NCBI RefSeq assembly: GCF_029873635.1 | Contig: NC_080427.1 | Coordinates: forward strand, 75,237,348 to 75,301,347 | DNA: 64,000 nt | Origin: Malania oleifera | Taxonomy: Eukaryota > Streptophyta > Magnoliopsida > Santalales > Ximeniaceae | Reading direction: 5' to 3' | Translations under genes and position numbers: made by a program | Notes under the pieces: model-generated | Told to the model about the DNA's origin: nothing | Databases searched by the model: none | Seen by the model: the letters and a program-made list of their open reading frames with translations, nothing else | Shown: positions 1 through 11,170 of the stretch, in pieces | How the letters are laid out: every line of letters begins with the position of its first letter | Position numbering within the stretch: position 1 is the stretch's first letter

Positions 1-886
1 CTAATCTATAAGCTACGGTACCATGCTCCTGAACTGAACTAAACTAACATCCGGGTTTTGGTAACATATAGTACATGATAATATAACATTTAACATAAAT
101 AGATTGATAGCATTTCTATAATTTCATAAAAACAGTCTCGTGCCAAACATTTCATACATAAAACATGGCCTCGCGCAAGCTATCAATCACGGCACCTTGC
201 GCTAAATATCTCATACATATCATTCTGAATAATAAATCAATTATCATGTATTTTCAACATCATTTTGTACTGTAATATTTTATATTCCTGAAAACATGTT
301 TCATTCATAACATAGTCATATCATAATACTTCTCATGTAAAGTAATATTCATGCCACACATTTGCTGTATAAAACCATACATTGTATTCTAAAATCATAA
401 TTTCTAGCATCTCATACATATATATACATTTCAACATAACAACAGTATTTTCCCAAATGTGCATTTCCTTCGTAATATACTGATATAATACATGCTTTAC
501 TGAAAATTAATTTACTAATAAATAATAATATTTTGCATGAAAAATAACTACTTGAGCTTATTTCCTTGCCTGGCTACTAAGAAAAGCTTCTATAAACTCT
601 GGTCTCACACCCGTAGGATTTCCTATTCAACACCCTGAAATCGACAACTCGCAGAACTAAACTTCAGTTTTTTCACGTGAATATCATTTCCTACAACTAC
701 AATAAGACCAAAATTGGCATAGAAATTCTTATCTCAACTCAGCGATGAATTTCGACTAGCTTCCACCAACGATCTGCTCCGGCAGATTTGAAGAGAACTA
801 CCCTAGGAGCATCGTGGATGCCTCAGATCGTCGATCCTGCGAGCGACGGAGCCGAAATTGAAGAAAGAAGGGAGAGAAATAGAAGG

Positions 887-890
<4 letters not shown>

Positions 891-944
<54 letters not shown>
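891..944. repeat. (GA)n microsatellite
   Basis: Uninterrupted GA dinucleotides in the leader of the reverse A LTR. The same position in the forward A LTR at 20556-20606 carries a (TC)n tract, so the microsatellite belongs to the element. Confidence 0.95.
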
Positions 945-948
<4 letters not shown>

Positions 949-982
949 CCTTATTTTAGTGCATTTAAAATTCGAGTTTTGC

Positions 983-990
983 TATTTATA
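983..990 (-). promoter_or_regulatory. TATA box of the reverse A LTR
   Basis: Reads TATAAATA on the minus strand, as in the forward copies at 1260-1267, 20502-20509 and 49581-49588. All follow the motif array and precede the CT tract, consistent with the pol II promoter of the LTR. Function inferred from position and conservation among copies. Confidence 0.65.
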
Positions 991-999
991 GGGCTGAAT

Positions 1000-1250
1000 T
1001 CATCGACGAGACACATCACCTCATCAACGAATCCTGTAGAAAGTTCATCGATGAACTTACAACCTCGTCAATGAATTTTAGACTTCCAAAAATCCTCTCT
1101 CGGTATCTTCTCATCGACGAAACTTTTCTTCGTCGACGAAGCCCTCTTGTACCCTCGTCAACGAATCCCCTATGTTCGTCGACGAGGATGTAAGTTCATT
1201 GAAGAACTTTCTACAAGACTCATCGACGAGGTGATGTGTCTCGTCGACGA
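1000..1250. promoter_or_regulatory. Array of palindromic TCGTCGACGA-type decamers between two divergent TATA boxes
   Basis: Eleven copies of a 10-bp near-perfect palindrome start at 1000, 1021, 1045, 1065, 1111, 1130, 1155, 1176, 1197, 1220 and 1241. Those at 1130, 1176 and 1241 are exact TCGTCGACGA; the others carry one to a few changes. The array sits between TATA boxes at 983-990 (minus) and 1260-1267 (plus). Similar arrays lie at 20250-20495 and 49380-49575 in other A LTRs. A role as LTR enhancer or factor-binding sites is inference. Confidence 0.7.
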
Positions 1251-2014
1251 ATCCAGCCCTATAAATAGTAGAACTCAAATTTTAAACGCACAAAAATAAG
1301 GAAAAATCACTTTCTCTCTCTCCCTTCGATTTCTTTCCCTTCTTTCTTCGATTTCGGCTTCATCGCTTGCCGGATCAACGATCTGAGGCCACCACAACAC
1401 TCCTAGGGAAGTTCTCTCCAAATCTGTCAGAGCAAATCGTTGGTGGAAGCTAGTCGAAATTCGTCCCTGACTTGAGGTAAGACTTTCTATGCCAAATTTG
1501 GTCTTACTGTAGTTATAGGAAATGATATTCACGTGAAAATACTGAAATTTAGTTCTGCAAGTTGTCTATTTCAGGGTGTTGAATAGGAAATCCTATGGGT
1601 GTGAGACTAGAGTTTATAGAGGCTTTTCTCAGTAGCCAGGTAAGGGAATAAACTAAAGCAGTTATTTTTCATGCAAAATATTATTATTTATCAATAAATT
1701 AATTTTTAGTAAAGTATGTATTATAACAGTATATTACGAAGGAAATGCACATTCGGGAAAATATTGCTATTATGTTGAAATGTGTATATATATATATATA
1801 TATATATATGTATGAGATGTCAAAAATTATGATTTTAGACTATAAAGTATGGTTTTATACAGCAAATGTGTGGCATGAATACTACTTTACGTGAGAAGTA
1901 TTATGATATGACTATGTCAGAATGAAACATGTTTTTAGGAATATGAAATATTACAATACAAAATGATATTGAAAATACATGATAATTGATTTATTATTCA
2001 AAATGATATGTATG
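1187..2014 (+). mobile_element. Family A gypsy LTR, forward, first segment of the 5' LTR
   Basis: Forward A LTR sequence matching 20430-21285. It lacks the first few hundred bases of the LTR, which are replaced by the head-to-head junction. It holds TATA box 1260-1267, a short CT tract near 1312-1324 and a (TA)n run at about 1784-1809. It breaks at 2014, where solo LTR C is inserted; the LTR resumes at 12598, is broken again by element B, and ends near 17894. Confidence 0.85.
1260..1267 (+). promoter_or_regulatory. TATA box of the forward A LTR
   Basis: TATAAATA ten bases after the last decamer of the array; the mirror image of the minus-strand box at 983-990. Confidence 0.65.
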
Positions 2015-2280
2015 TGTTGGCCTTACAAGGTTTAATACTCCATTTTGATGCTAACAAACAAGTAGGATTTAACATGCTTCAGTTGAGTGTGTGTTTTCTC
2101 ACGAATCCATATTGAAGGTATAGCATGAATGAAAGTCTGATAGTATGGATCAAAGTCTGAAGAACATAAGAGCATGATGATTAAAAAAGATCAACATGAG
2201 AGCTCAAAGTTCAGATTATTCTGAGAGATCAGAAATTAGCAACAAAGAAAGTTTAGAGCAAAGAAGAATTTTTGAGCACA

Positions 2281-2294
2281 TAGGACAAGTCTTT
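2281..2294. repeat. LINE target-site duplication, 3' side
   Basis: TAGGACAAGTCTTT, identical to 10983-10996. It runs directly into the T tract that is the poly(A) tail of the minus-strand LINE. Confidence 0.9.
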
Positions 2295-2507
2295 TTTTTT
2301 TTTTATCATTTGGGTAAATATATTGATCAAGTGAAAATATATACAACTACGCTGGGCATACCCAGGTCATCTTGTTACCACACTGACAATACAAGTCAAA
2401 AGTCCCAAAACACATCACACCTAAGCATACCCAGGAGCCAAGGAACTGGCTAATCACACTATCAATACTTAGAGATATCCTAAGGACAACAAACATGCCC
2501 AATAATA

Positions 2508-4658
2508 TCAAACTAAGAACATGTCAAATTTATCAAAAACCGCCCTATAGATATGTCTTTGTATGGCACTAATTAAATCTATAGGAGGAATAACATGATT
2601 ATCGAATCTTTTCCTATTCCTAGAGTGCCAAATAAAATACATAGAAGTAGCCAAGCCAATTTTCTTCCCAGCAGAGCGAACGTCATTGCCTTTTGCTTCT
2701 TTATGTAACCATTTCATCGCTGCCTTGATTGAAGTCATGACCCTTTTAATTCCCATCCACTTCCTTATGCAACCCCACACTTCAGCCGAGTATTTGCAGC
2801 TGAAGAAAAGGTGATCAAGAGTCTCCATATCGCTATTACAGAAGGTACATCTTACGTCAATCTCAACTCCTTTTAACTTGTCACAAGTTGGAAGCTTTCC
2901 CTTCCAACCCAACCACAAGCAGAAAGCATACTTCGGAGTAGTTCCATTATACCATATAGACTTTGTCCAAGAAATGACTTGGCACTTCTCCCTCTAAAAG
3001 TCATAGAGTGTATGCGACCCTCTTCCCATTCTTTCCATAGTTTCTATGGCAACAGTCACACTCCCAGAATTCAGTACCAATTGGTCCTTGATTTCAACCA
3101 AGCTTTTGAATAGGGGGGAGTCATCTTTTTTAGCTACAGCATACCAGATTTCGGCCTCCTTCAAGTAGAATTGATGGATCGATTTCGTCCATAAACAATC
3201 CTTCTTTTCTTGAATATTCCACAACGCTTTGGACAACAAAGCTCTATTTCATGTCTTGAGGTCAACCACACCCAAGCCACCTTCTTGTTTTGGCTTGCAA
3301 ATTTCCCTCCACGCAACCAAGGCCCTCCTTCTACCACCCCATAGGAATATATGACATAGCTTGATTACTTGGTTTAGAACATTCCCTGGAATTGGAAAAA
3401 TAGCAAGCCAAAAGCATTCTATCCCTTGGATAATTGAATTAATTATTTCTAATCTACCAGCATACATTAGAGTATGCCCAAGCCACCCTTTAAACAACCC
3501 AGCAACCCTATCAATCAAAGGCCTGTAGTGGACGACATTTAGTTTAGAAGACAACAAAGGGACTCCCATGTATCTGAAAGGAAATTCACCCTCTTTGAAT
3601 CCAGTTTGATTCAAGATAACCTCCAAATCTCGTGGTTTTATGCCAGCCTGACACAGGTTTGATTTCAAGCTGTTTGCAGAGAGGCCAGAGCACAGAGAGA
3701 ATTCCTTCAAGCACTCCATTAGGTAGCCAACTGAAACTGCATCTCCCCTAGAGAACAGCATGAGATCATCGACAAAGGCCAAGTGTGTAATCTTTAGTTC
3801 ATCACATTCGGGATGAAATTTAAAATTAGCTTTACCCTCCAATGATTTGAGTAGCCTTGACAAGTACTCCACACAGATAACAAACAGCAAGGGAGACAAA
3901 GGATCACCCTACCTAAGCCCCTTCCTCTCCTTGAAAAATCCATTGAGCCTTCCATTCAGTGATACAGAGAAGGAAGTCGTCGAGACACACTCCATGATCC
4001 AAGAGATCATTTGATCAAGGAAATTTAAATTCACCAACATATCCTTTAGGAAGGCCCACGAAATAGAGTCCTAAGCCTTTTTCAAATCAATTTTCAGTAG
4101 GCATCGAGGGGAAATTCTTTTCCTTTTGTACCCTCTTATCAGTTCTTGCACCAGGTATATATTTTCCACCATATTTCTCCCTTTGACAAACGCCGCTTGG
4201 GCTAGGTTTATCAGGTCTTCCAGGCATGGTTTAATTCTACCAGAGATCAATTTAGCAATGACTTTATACAGAACATTGCTGTAGGATATTGGACGATAAT
4301 CACTTACTGTACAGGCATGACTAGTCTTAGGAATTAAAACAATAGCAGTATGATTTATCTGTTTTAAGATTTTGCCACTCTGAAAGAACTCCTTTACTAC
4401 TAGAAATAATTCATGGCCAATGGTATTCCAAGCCTTCTTATAGAAACCTGTAGAGTAACCATCAGGGCCTCGAGCTTTATCATTCCCAATACTGAACAAA
4501 GCCTCTTTTATCTCCTCTTCTGATATAGGTCTTAACATGTCATTTCTTCTTGATTCATTCAACACAGCTCTCCTATTTACTACCTGGGAATTTAACTTTG
4601 AACACCTCTCTTCAATACCCAGAAGCTGAGAATAAAAGGTCACAAACTCAAATGCCAT
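2508..4658 (-). pseudogene. LINE ORF2, reverse transcriptase and C-terminal zinc-binding part
   Basis: One frame from 4658 down to 2508, broken by single stops near 4071, 3900, 3249 and about 2994. Visible RT features are the KARGPDGY block, the YRPIS block, LKIDLKKA, the GDPLSPLLF block and the FVDD catalytic box (near 3780-3760). They are followed by the thumb and a zf-RVT type segment with Cys pairs and a DHLFFSC motif near 2840-2800. One stop (LR-stop-GDPLSP) fits CAG to TAG decay. It would make cDNA by target-primed reverse transcription if intact. Confidence 0.9.
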
Positions 4659-5071
4659 CTGATCATATGACTTTGTAAGCTCACCATTCTAGTTCATAAT
4701 AGTAGAAATATGATTTCTGCATTTGTTCCTTTGTGGGAGAGCATGGAAGAAAGAAGAGTTCCTATCACTTTACCTCAGGAACTTACACTTAGCTACTTGA
4801 GATAAGAACATCCTTTTAGCATTTTCCAATCTTACTGCTACACCTTTCTTATACTACAGCTCCTTTTGCAATTGGAGGCAAGTAGGGTCATCATGTAACT
4901 TACTCTAAATTTCCAGGAGTTCATTACTTGCCATCTCAGCTCGTACCGAGATATGGGAGAAGTGGCAAGCATTCAGGGATCTCAAGGGCTTCTTCAAAGC
5001 TTGTAGTTTCCTAACCAAATAGTATATCTGCACCCATCATAGCATTCCTACCAAACTTCTCTAACTCTCTC

Positions 5072-6087
5072 CTAGAACTCAGGGTGGGTTGCCCACATAT
5101 TAAAGAACTTGAAAGGAAGTCTCCCCAAATCCAATTCAGTAAACAAGGACACTAGAGAGACTGAGTGATCAGACAGACTACTAGGAAACTGGTAGTGAAC
5201 CTGAGAATTCCAGCCATTCAAATACCAAGCCTGATTAACCATAACTCTATCAAGCTTACACCACACTCTCCAATTAGACCAGGTACGAAAACAACCTCAG
5301 GATTTCAAGTTAGTCAAGCCAGCCACATTGAAGCAGTCACTAATGTCTTTCATATCGTATACTGATACTGGTACCCTATTTCTTTTCTCCTCATTATTCA
5401 AAACACAATTAAAATCACCTAACAGCAACCAAGGCCCAGTAAAGGCACTGCCAGTTTAGGAAATGTCCATCCATAGTGATCTTCTAGCCCCTATTGTATT
5501 AAATCCATAGATGAAACTCATAAGGCATTCATTCGAAGTTACCTGGCATTTAATCAAGCATTGTATGGCTTGCTCACTTTTATGACATAACTGCATCTTC
5601 ACCTTCTGGGAGTTCCAGTTAATTAGGATTCTTCCAGCCCTATGTAACTCAAAATTATTCACTTGTTCCCAACCCTTGAATTTCCTGCTCATTATTTTTT
5701 CCAATTTTTCCATCGATAGTTTTTTTTCCAAAATCCCCATAATATCCAATTTATTTTTCCTAAAGAAATCCTTGATCCTTTTTTATTTTAGGGGCATATT
5801 AAGGCCTCTAATATTCCAAGCAGCTATCTTCATTATGCATTCTGGGGGCCAGGCCCCCTTTTTTTGTTTGTTGAATTGGACCACTACCCTTCTTTCCAAT
5901 TTTTTTGTTCTTGACAACAGTATTTCCTTCATTTTTGGCTCTATAAGTTTGACTTGAACAACCAACTTTGGTACCTCCACTAGCCTTTGCGGCACATTCC
6001 TCTTGCTGGGGCATAATCCGACATGGAATAGGATGGCATTTTACATCATTGCCACAAATTCCAATATCAAAATCCCTTTGAGAATCA
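5072..6087 (-). pseudogene. LINE ORF2, apurinic/apyrimidinic-type endonuclease
   Basis: Frame of 5995-5783 continuing at 5749-5456 and 5266-5072. The start of the domain is the IAAWNIRGLN motif near 5830. GDFN follows near 5430 and SDHS near 5170, the usual order in L1 endonucleases, which nick target DNA. The downstream RT is in another frame, so at least one frameshift lies between 5072 and 4658. The ORF2 start region is interrupted by the insertion that begins near 6094. Confidence 0.85.
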
Positions 6088-6129
6088 ACAGGATCGCGAC
6101 GTCCTGGGAGCGCGTGTGCCCCGGGCGGC

Positions 6130-6345
6130 AAAATAAAAATCAATTTTAATGTTTTCAGGAAAAATAGGAATATCGAAGTCGCCACTAACCTTTAGTGTGG
6201 TTAGAACACGTGATTACTATTCCGTTAGAGGTAGAATAGGTCTACATTACCAGAGTTAGGCTCGGGAGTTCGGTTACGCGAGAGGAAGGTACAAGCACCC
6301 CCTACGCACCCGTTCTTACGAACGGTACCTAATTAATTTAAAATT
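6130..6345 (-). other. GC-balanced block at the end of the LINE insertion
   Basis: Base composition changes sharply from the surrounding AT-rich DNA. It includes a near-palindrome CCGTTC-TTAC-GAACGG (about 6320-6335) and, on the minus strand, GTGGCGACTTCG (about 6170-6181), which resembles the start of an LTR-retrotransposon primer-binding region. I recall similar blocks as common dispersed repeats in plant genomes, but the element they belong to is not clear to me. Confidence 0.4.
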
Positions 6346-7762
6346 ATCCCTAAGTTAATCTAATAAGTCTTTAAATTACTCCTTCTTATGAATTTATAAA
6401 TACATATGAAAAATAAATAAATAAATAAATATAATATATACATATATATTCCCTCAGAGTTTAAAGGTACGTAAAGCCCGAAGGCTCATACCCCCACATT
6501 AAAATCATAGGGATTAAAATCAAGGAAATATTTAATAAACATAATAAGACTAATTAATACAAATATATATAATATTAAACATAACACAACATATGATATA
6601 ACCTAAAATCATAACAATGATAATGATAAATATTAATACCCTAGTAAATAATGCTATACACACTAAAATACTAAAAAAAAAAATATTAACAATAACAAAA
6701 CACATAATTCTATGTATACTAAAAAAATTAGAACAAATAATGCAATATCAACATAATAAACATACGTAATACTAAACATTTAATAATAAATAATATTGGA
6801 TAATTTAGTGTGCTAAAAATAAATACTACGAAATATCTTAAGATACTAAAATTATTAATATACTAGAAATAGCTAATACTAAATATATTAAGATACTATA
6901 AATAAGTAACACTAGGTATACCAATATATTAGGAATAATTAATGCTGAATATATTAAGACACTAAATATGTTAATGTAATGCTAAATGTATTAAGATACT
7001 ATAAATAAATGATGCTATACATATTACTATACTAAAAATGATTAATAATAAATGTATTAAGATACTAAATATATATCATTACTAAATATGTAGTTACCTA
7101 AGATCCTAATTTACTAAATATGTAATATTACCTAACTACTAAATATGTAAAAAAACCCTACCTTGATAATACATCATTTAATATTTACAATAAATCAAAA
7201 TTTTAAAATTGAATATTAATAATGGGTTTTAACCATAAAAATTTTACAATCATAACAATCATCATTAAATAATATGTGCAGTCAAAATACAAGACATTAG
7301 AAATCTTACAACAATAAAAGTTTAAACTTAACAAGAAAATTTTACAATAACAATTATAACCATTTAATAACAAATACTTAGAAATATAAACATGAATATT
7401 CATTATTAAGCATGGATGTTAAATAAATAGGACAATAATAAAAATCACTCATTTAATATATACACATATATAATCTAGATACAAATATTAATTAAATATT
7501 ACAACAAACAAAGTGTTAGTTTACACACATCAATAGCATAGATATAAATATTACAACAAATAATATATTAAAATACATATATACATAGCACTTATATTAA
7601 TTAAACACTACAAAAATATCATATTAATATACACACACTAAATACCATAACAAATATTATATTAGTATACTCACATGCAAATAAAAGATGAACAGAGAAA
7701 AAAACCAAATTTAAAAACTTAAACTTTAAGGATTAAAATAAAACTAATACACACACACTCAT

Positions 7763-7766
7763 ATAT

Positions 7767-7802
<36 letters not shown>
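7763..7802. repeat. (AT)n microsatellite
   Basis: About 20 AT dinucleotides followed by a GT-rich run (7815-7880), inside the LINE insertion. Confidence 0.95.
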
Positions 7803-7814
<12 letters not shown>

Positions 7815-8469
7815 ATTGTGTGTGTGTGTGCGAGTGAGCGTGTGTACTATGTGTGAGTGAGTGTGTGTGCAGGTGTGTGTACAGGGGGGCTTACAGCGGT
7901 GTATCTGGAGGTCGCCGGAGTTGCAACGGGTGGAGACTCGTGGCCGTGGCCGTGGGGGAGCAACGGGTGGAGACTGGTGGCTGTGGCCGGAGCTGCTACG
8001 GGGTCTGGGACTTCAATGGTGATGACGACAGTGGTGACTGAGATGGAAGCCAAGGATGGTCTGTTGCTTTTGCCGGAGTTGATGAGCAGAGATGGGAGAT
8101 CCGCCGGTGTTGCCAGGACTGAGAAGAGAGTCCAAGAGACGCCAAGGGTGGAGGCTGCGATGGTGGCGGTACTGGGTGGCTGGTGCTCGGGTCTGGTGTG
8201 GAGGTGATGCTGAGATGGGGATGGCGTTGCTGGTTTGTCGGAGAAGGAGAGTTGCTGTCGTTGCTGCTGTCGAAGCTGTTGGCTGGGCTCAGAGAGGATG
8301 GAAGATAGGCGAGTGGGATGGGGCGAATGAGGGATGGTGGTGGATGAGGGAAGAAGAAGAAGAGGCTAGAAGAAGAAGCAGAAAAATTTTATTTCTTTGG
8401 CTGCTCTGCGTGCTGCTGTGGGCTATCCGTGCTGTGTGTGTGCAGCGCCTGAGGGAAGAAGAAGAAGGC

Positions 8470-8482
8470 CTTTTTATAAAAA
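8470..8482 (-). promoter_or_regulatory. TATA-like box of the LINE insertion
   Basis: Minus strand reads TTTATAAAAAGGCC, followed by a CTT-rich leader. It suits a pol II start inside an LTR about 590 bases from the TGTAGACACCC end. Inference only. Confidence 0.4.
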
Positions 8483-8605
8483 AATTTTAGAAACCCTACC
8501 TCCTCTCCTTTTCCTTTTTTGGTTTTTTATTTTTTTATTATATTTTTTCTTTTATACCTTTATGGAAATAATATATATGAGTATAATTACTAATATGGTA
8601 ATAAT

Positions 8606-8608
8606 GAT

Positions 8609-8643
<35 letters not shown>

Positions 8644-9012
8644 AATAAATAATAGTGATAATAATAAATAACTTATAACAATATAGGAAAATAAATAATA
8701 ATAATAAAATAATAGTAATAATAATAAATTACTTATATCAATATAGGAAAATAAATAATAATAATAAAATAATAACAATAAATTACTTATATCAATATAG
8801 GAAAATAAATAATAATAATAATAAAATAACAGTAATAATAATAAATTACTTATATCAATATAGGAAAATAATTAATAATAATAATAATAGTGAAAATAAA
8901 AATAATAATAATAATATAAATAATAACAATAAAAATTATAGTAATAATAATGAAATAATAGTGATAATAAAATAATAATAAAAATAAGGTAATAATAATA
9001 ATAATAATAATA
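8606..9012. repeat. AAT-rich degenerate minisatellite
   Basis: Runs of AAT/ATAATA, with a unit of about 60 bases containing 'acttatatcaatataggaaaata' recurring near 8670, 8730, 8783 and 8844. The unit shows minisatellite-like amplification, not a plain microsatellite. Reading frames here are low complexity. Confidence 0.8.
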
Positions 9013-9140
9013 CAATGAGAAAAGAACCCTTGTTATATTTGGTTAGGGCAAAAATAGGGTGTCTACAAGGAGTATCACCAGCTCCACCACCCTACAGCCT
9101 AGCATTTCCAGAATTTTCAAGGACCAAGGCATCAAGGCCT

Positions 9141-10697
9141 TCATTGAGGATCCCCCCCCAAAGTAACATTACAAGCCACCTCAATCCTCTCCATTATCAG
9201 AGAAGATTGAGTGCTCACACAATCAACCTCAGGGAATAAATCACACACCCGACTCATCTTTCTACAACCCATTTGGTCTAGCATAGCCCCACAGATGGGA
9301 TCAACTAGTGTGTCAGCCACATACACAGAGGACCCCACCTTATCTTTTCCTTTTTCTCCCTTAACCTGTTTCTCATTCAGATTATTAACATTCTGACATC
9401 CATCCTATGGCATGTTTCTTTCAATTTCCTTTAGCTTTGCAGCATCTACATACCTTTTCTTAATTCCACAAAAGTCAACAGTGTGCCCAACATACTTGCA
9501 GTGAGTACAGAACCTGGGGAAGTTCTCATATACAACTTCTTGCACCATTTCCTCATCATCAGGGAGGAATACTTTAACTAAGTATTTGATCTTCTTCGCA
9601 ACATGTATCTCCACAAGCACTCTGGCATAAGAGATTCTAGCTTGCATCATAGTAAGCTTATCAGCACATATTGGCTTACCCAGCTCAGAGCAAATCCTGC
9701 CCAAGGCCAACAGATTCCACATCTCGATTGGAAGGTTCCTTAATTGAACCCAAACAAGTAAAGTGGTCCTGTGCTCAGAACCAAATTGGAGCATCTTAGG
9801 CATCTTTTTCATATATAATGTTCTACCCTGAATCACATAAGGTGCCTGCTGCAGAATCTCTTCCAACTCTTCTTCCTTCTGAAACTTGAATACTACCCAC
9901 CCATCCGCATGTTTAATATAGTTAACCTTGACCTTCCACGAATTGACCAAGGTACTCAAAGTATCTTTACCAGGGAGTTTCCCAGCAAAGTAGCCCACAA
10001 GACACTTCTGGTATGAGTCTTCCGGCCGAGATAAATCAAACAACCTCAGTTTTGCTCCACTACCATCAGACTGAAATGCAAGAATGGCAGTACAGCAACT
10101 AGGGTTTCTATTATTCACAAATAACTCAAACTAGGGGACCCTTTTGTTGTTCCTCACTATTGTTCTATCTTCATTCACCTTTTTTCCAATATTATTATCC
10201 TTCAAACCATCATATTGGTCAGCTTGGACATTCGATTCCAGACTGACAGAATCCTCCACCGCCCTATCTCCCCACAACTGGTTCTTACTGCTTCCATTTT
10301 CATTCATGCATCTCTTCGAGGACTCCTCACTTCCCACAAGTCCAAGTGATTCCATTATCCTTTCATTCAAAACCATCGGGGTGGCCTGAATCTGTTCCGC
10401 AGTCATTTCAAACTTCCTGAAGTATTCCAAAGGGCTAGCATGATCATCTCTCTTGTTCTGTAGGCTATTATACAGTGTTGTAGGCGGCAGAGGTTTGCGC
10501 GACTCCAGAAACCTTTTCTCTGCTTCTTCCACTAATCTCTCATATTCTGCAATAATTTTAGAGTCCTTTTTTTCGGCCCACTGCCCTCTTTTGCCCCCTT
10601 TAGCAACAATAAACCTAAGAGCATTTTCAATCATTTGCTTCCTACCTTCTTTGCTTTCCATTGCAACCTTAACCCAACTCTTTGAACCACCAGCCAT
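9141..10697 (-). pseudogene. LINE ORF1, nucleic-acid binding protein with CCHC knuckle
   Basis: Starts ATG at 10697 and stays in one frame through 10131, 10118-9405 and 9338-9141, broken only by stops near 10131 and 9405. The N-terminal 190 residues are charged and low in recognisable motifs. The middle resembles the DUF4283 domain of plant LINE and retrozyme-type ORF1 proteins. A zinc knuckle, CTHCKYVGHTVDFC (C-X2-C-X4-H-X4-C), lies near 9495-9454. The protein would bind LINE RNA. The start is chosen because it opens the long frame 285 bases inside the element. Confidence 0.85.
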
Positions 10698-10982
10698 CGG
10701 CTAGGGAGCGCTTAAATTCAAAATCATATCAGGCGGGAAAGCCAAAATTTGAATCACCGCACTCCAAACTTTTCCACACACGATCCAACAAGGAGAATAC
10801 GCTTCTAGAAACCCTCGGAAGGATTACACACAGGATTCCTTTCCAGTTTCAACCAAAACACACGATTAGACCAAGCATCCGTAGGGAAGCACCTTCCAAG
10901 AGGGAAGGGAGAGTATCTCTCTCTAACTTTTCCAGTTGGCCTATAGTCCTCCGCTACTCTTACAACGAGCTCCAAATTTACT

Positions 10983-10996
10983 TAGGACAAGTCTTT
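10983..10996. repeat. LINE target-site duplication, 5' side
   Basis: Second copy of TAGGACAAGTCTTT (see 2281-2294). After it, LTR C resumes. Confidence 0.9.
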
Positions 10997-11170
10997 GTAA
11001 GTACTTTAAGTTTATTCAAGTATGAAGTTCTCATTTTGAAGCTCATTAGACAAAGAGACTTAGAAACCTTAAGATAATAACTTGGAACATGTTTTCAAAG
11101 TTAAAACAAATCTATATTCCAAGTAACAATGAGAGAGAAATAAAAAAATGACTAAGAAAGAAAATCATTC

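Larger units (their letters stand above)
1..1186 (-). mobile_element. Family A gypsy LTR, reverse-oriented, cut by window edge
   Basis: Reverse complement of the family A LTR seen intact at 20170-21475 plus 27945-28770. Recognisable parts read on the minus strand are the motif array (1000-1185), a TATA box (983-990), a GA/CT tract (891-944) and the 'ggcgcaaggt' segment near 215. The left end lies outside the window. It meets a forward A LTR at about 1186/1187, giving a long imperfect inverted repeat. No coding potential; the short + strand reading frame at 788-991 is only the GA tract. Confidence 0.85.
6094..9067 (-). mobile_element. Unclassified 3-kb insertion inside the LINE, probably LTR-like and minus-oriented
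   Basis: Interrupts the LINE between ORF1 and the endonuclease. On the minus strand it begins TGTAGACACCC at 9067 and ends in a GC-rich stretch near 6094-6130. AGGA at 6090-6093 and 9068-9071 may be a short target duplication. Minus-strand order is an AAT-repeat region (9012-8606), a TATA-like box (about 8470-8482), a pyrimidine-rich GC-moderate leader (8470-7860), AT-rich filler (7800-6350), and a GC-balanced conserved-looking block (6345-6130). No coding region is credible. A solo LTR or LARD-type element is the best guess; class uncertain. Confidence 0.55.
2295..10982 (-). mobile_element. Full-length L1-type LINE with a nested 3-kb insertion
   Basis: Minus-strand non-LTR retrotransposon bounded by a perfect 14-bp duplication (2281-2294, 10983-10996), with a T tract on the + strand marking its poly(A) tail. 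In order from the 5' end at 10982 it has a short leader, ORF1 (start 10697) with a CCHC zinc knuckle, ORF2 with endonuclease and reverse transcriptase, and a 3' UTR. Without the insertion at about 6094-9067 it is about 5.7 kb, a normal full length for plant L1 elements. Both reading frames contain stops and at least one frameshift, so it is dead. A second member of the family lies at 59402-64000. Confidence 0.92.

Noticed and set aside
7853..8490. Overlapping open frames on both strands of a G-rich stretch
   Set aside because: Composition-driven (GTG/GGT-rich leader of a transposable insertion), no recognisable domain, starts and ends inside the 6094-9067 element.
9015..10704. Plus-strand frames opposite LINE ORF1
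   Set aside because: Shadows of the minus-strand ORF1 frame, which carries the conserved zinc knuckle.
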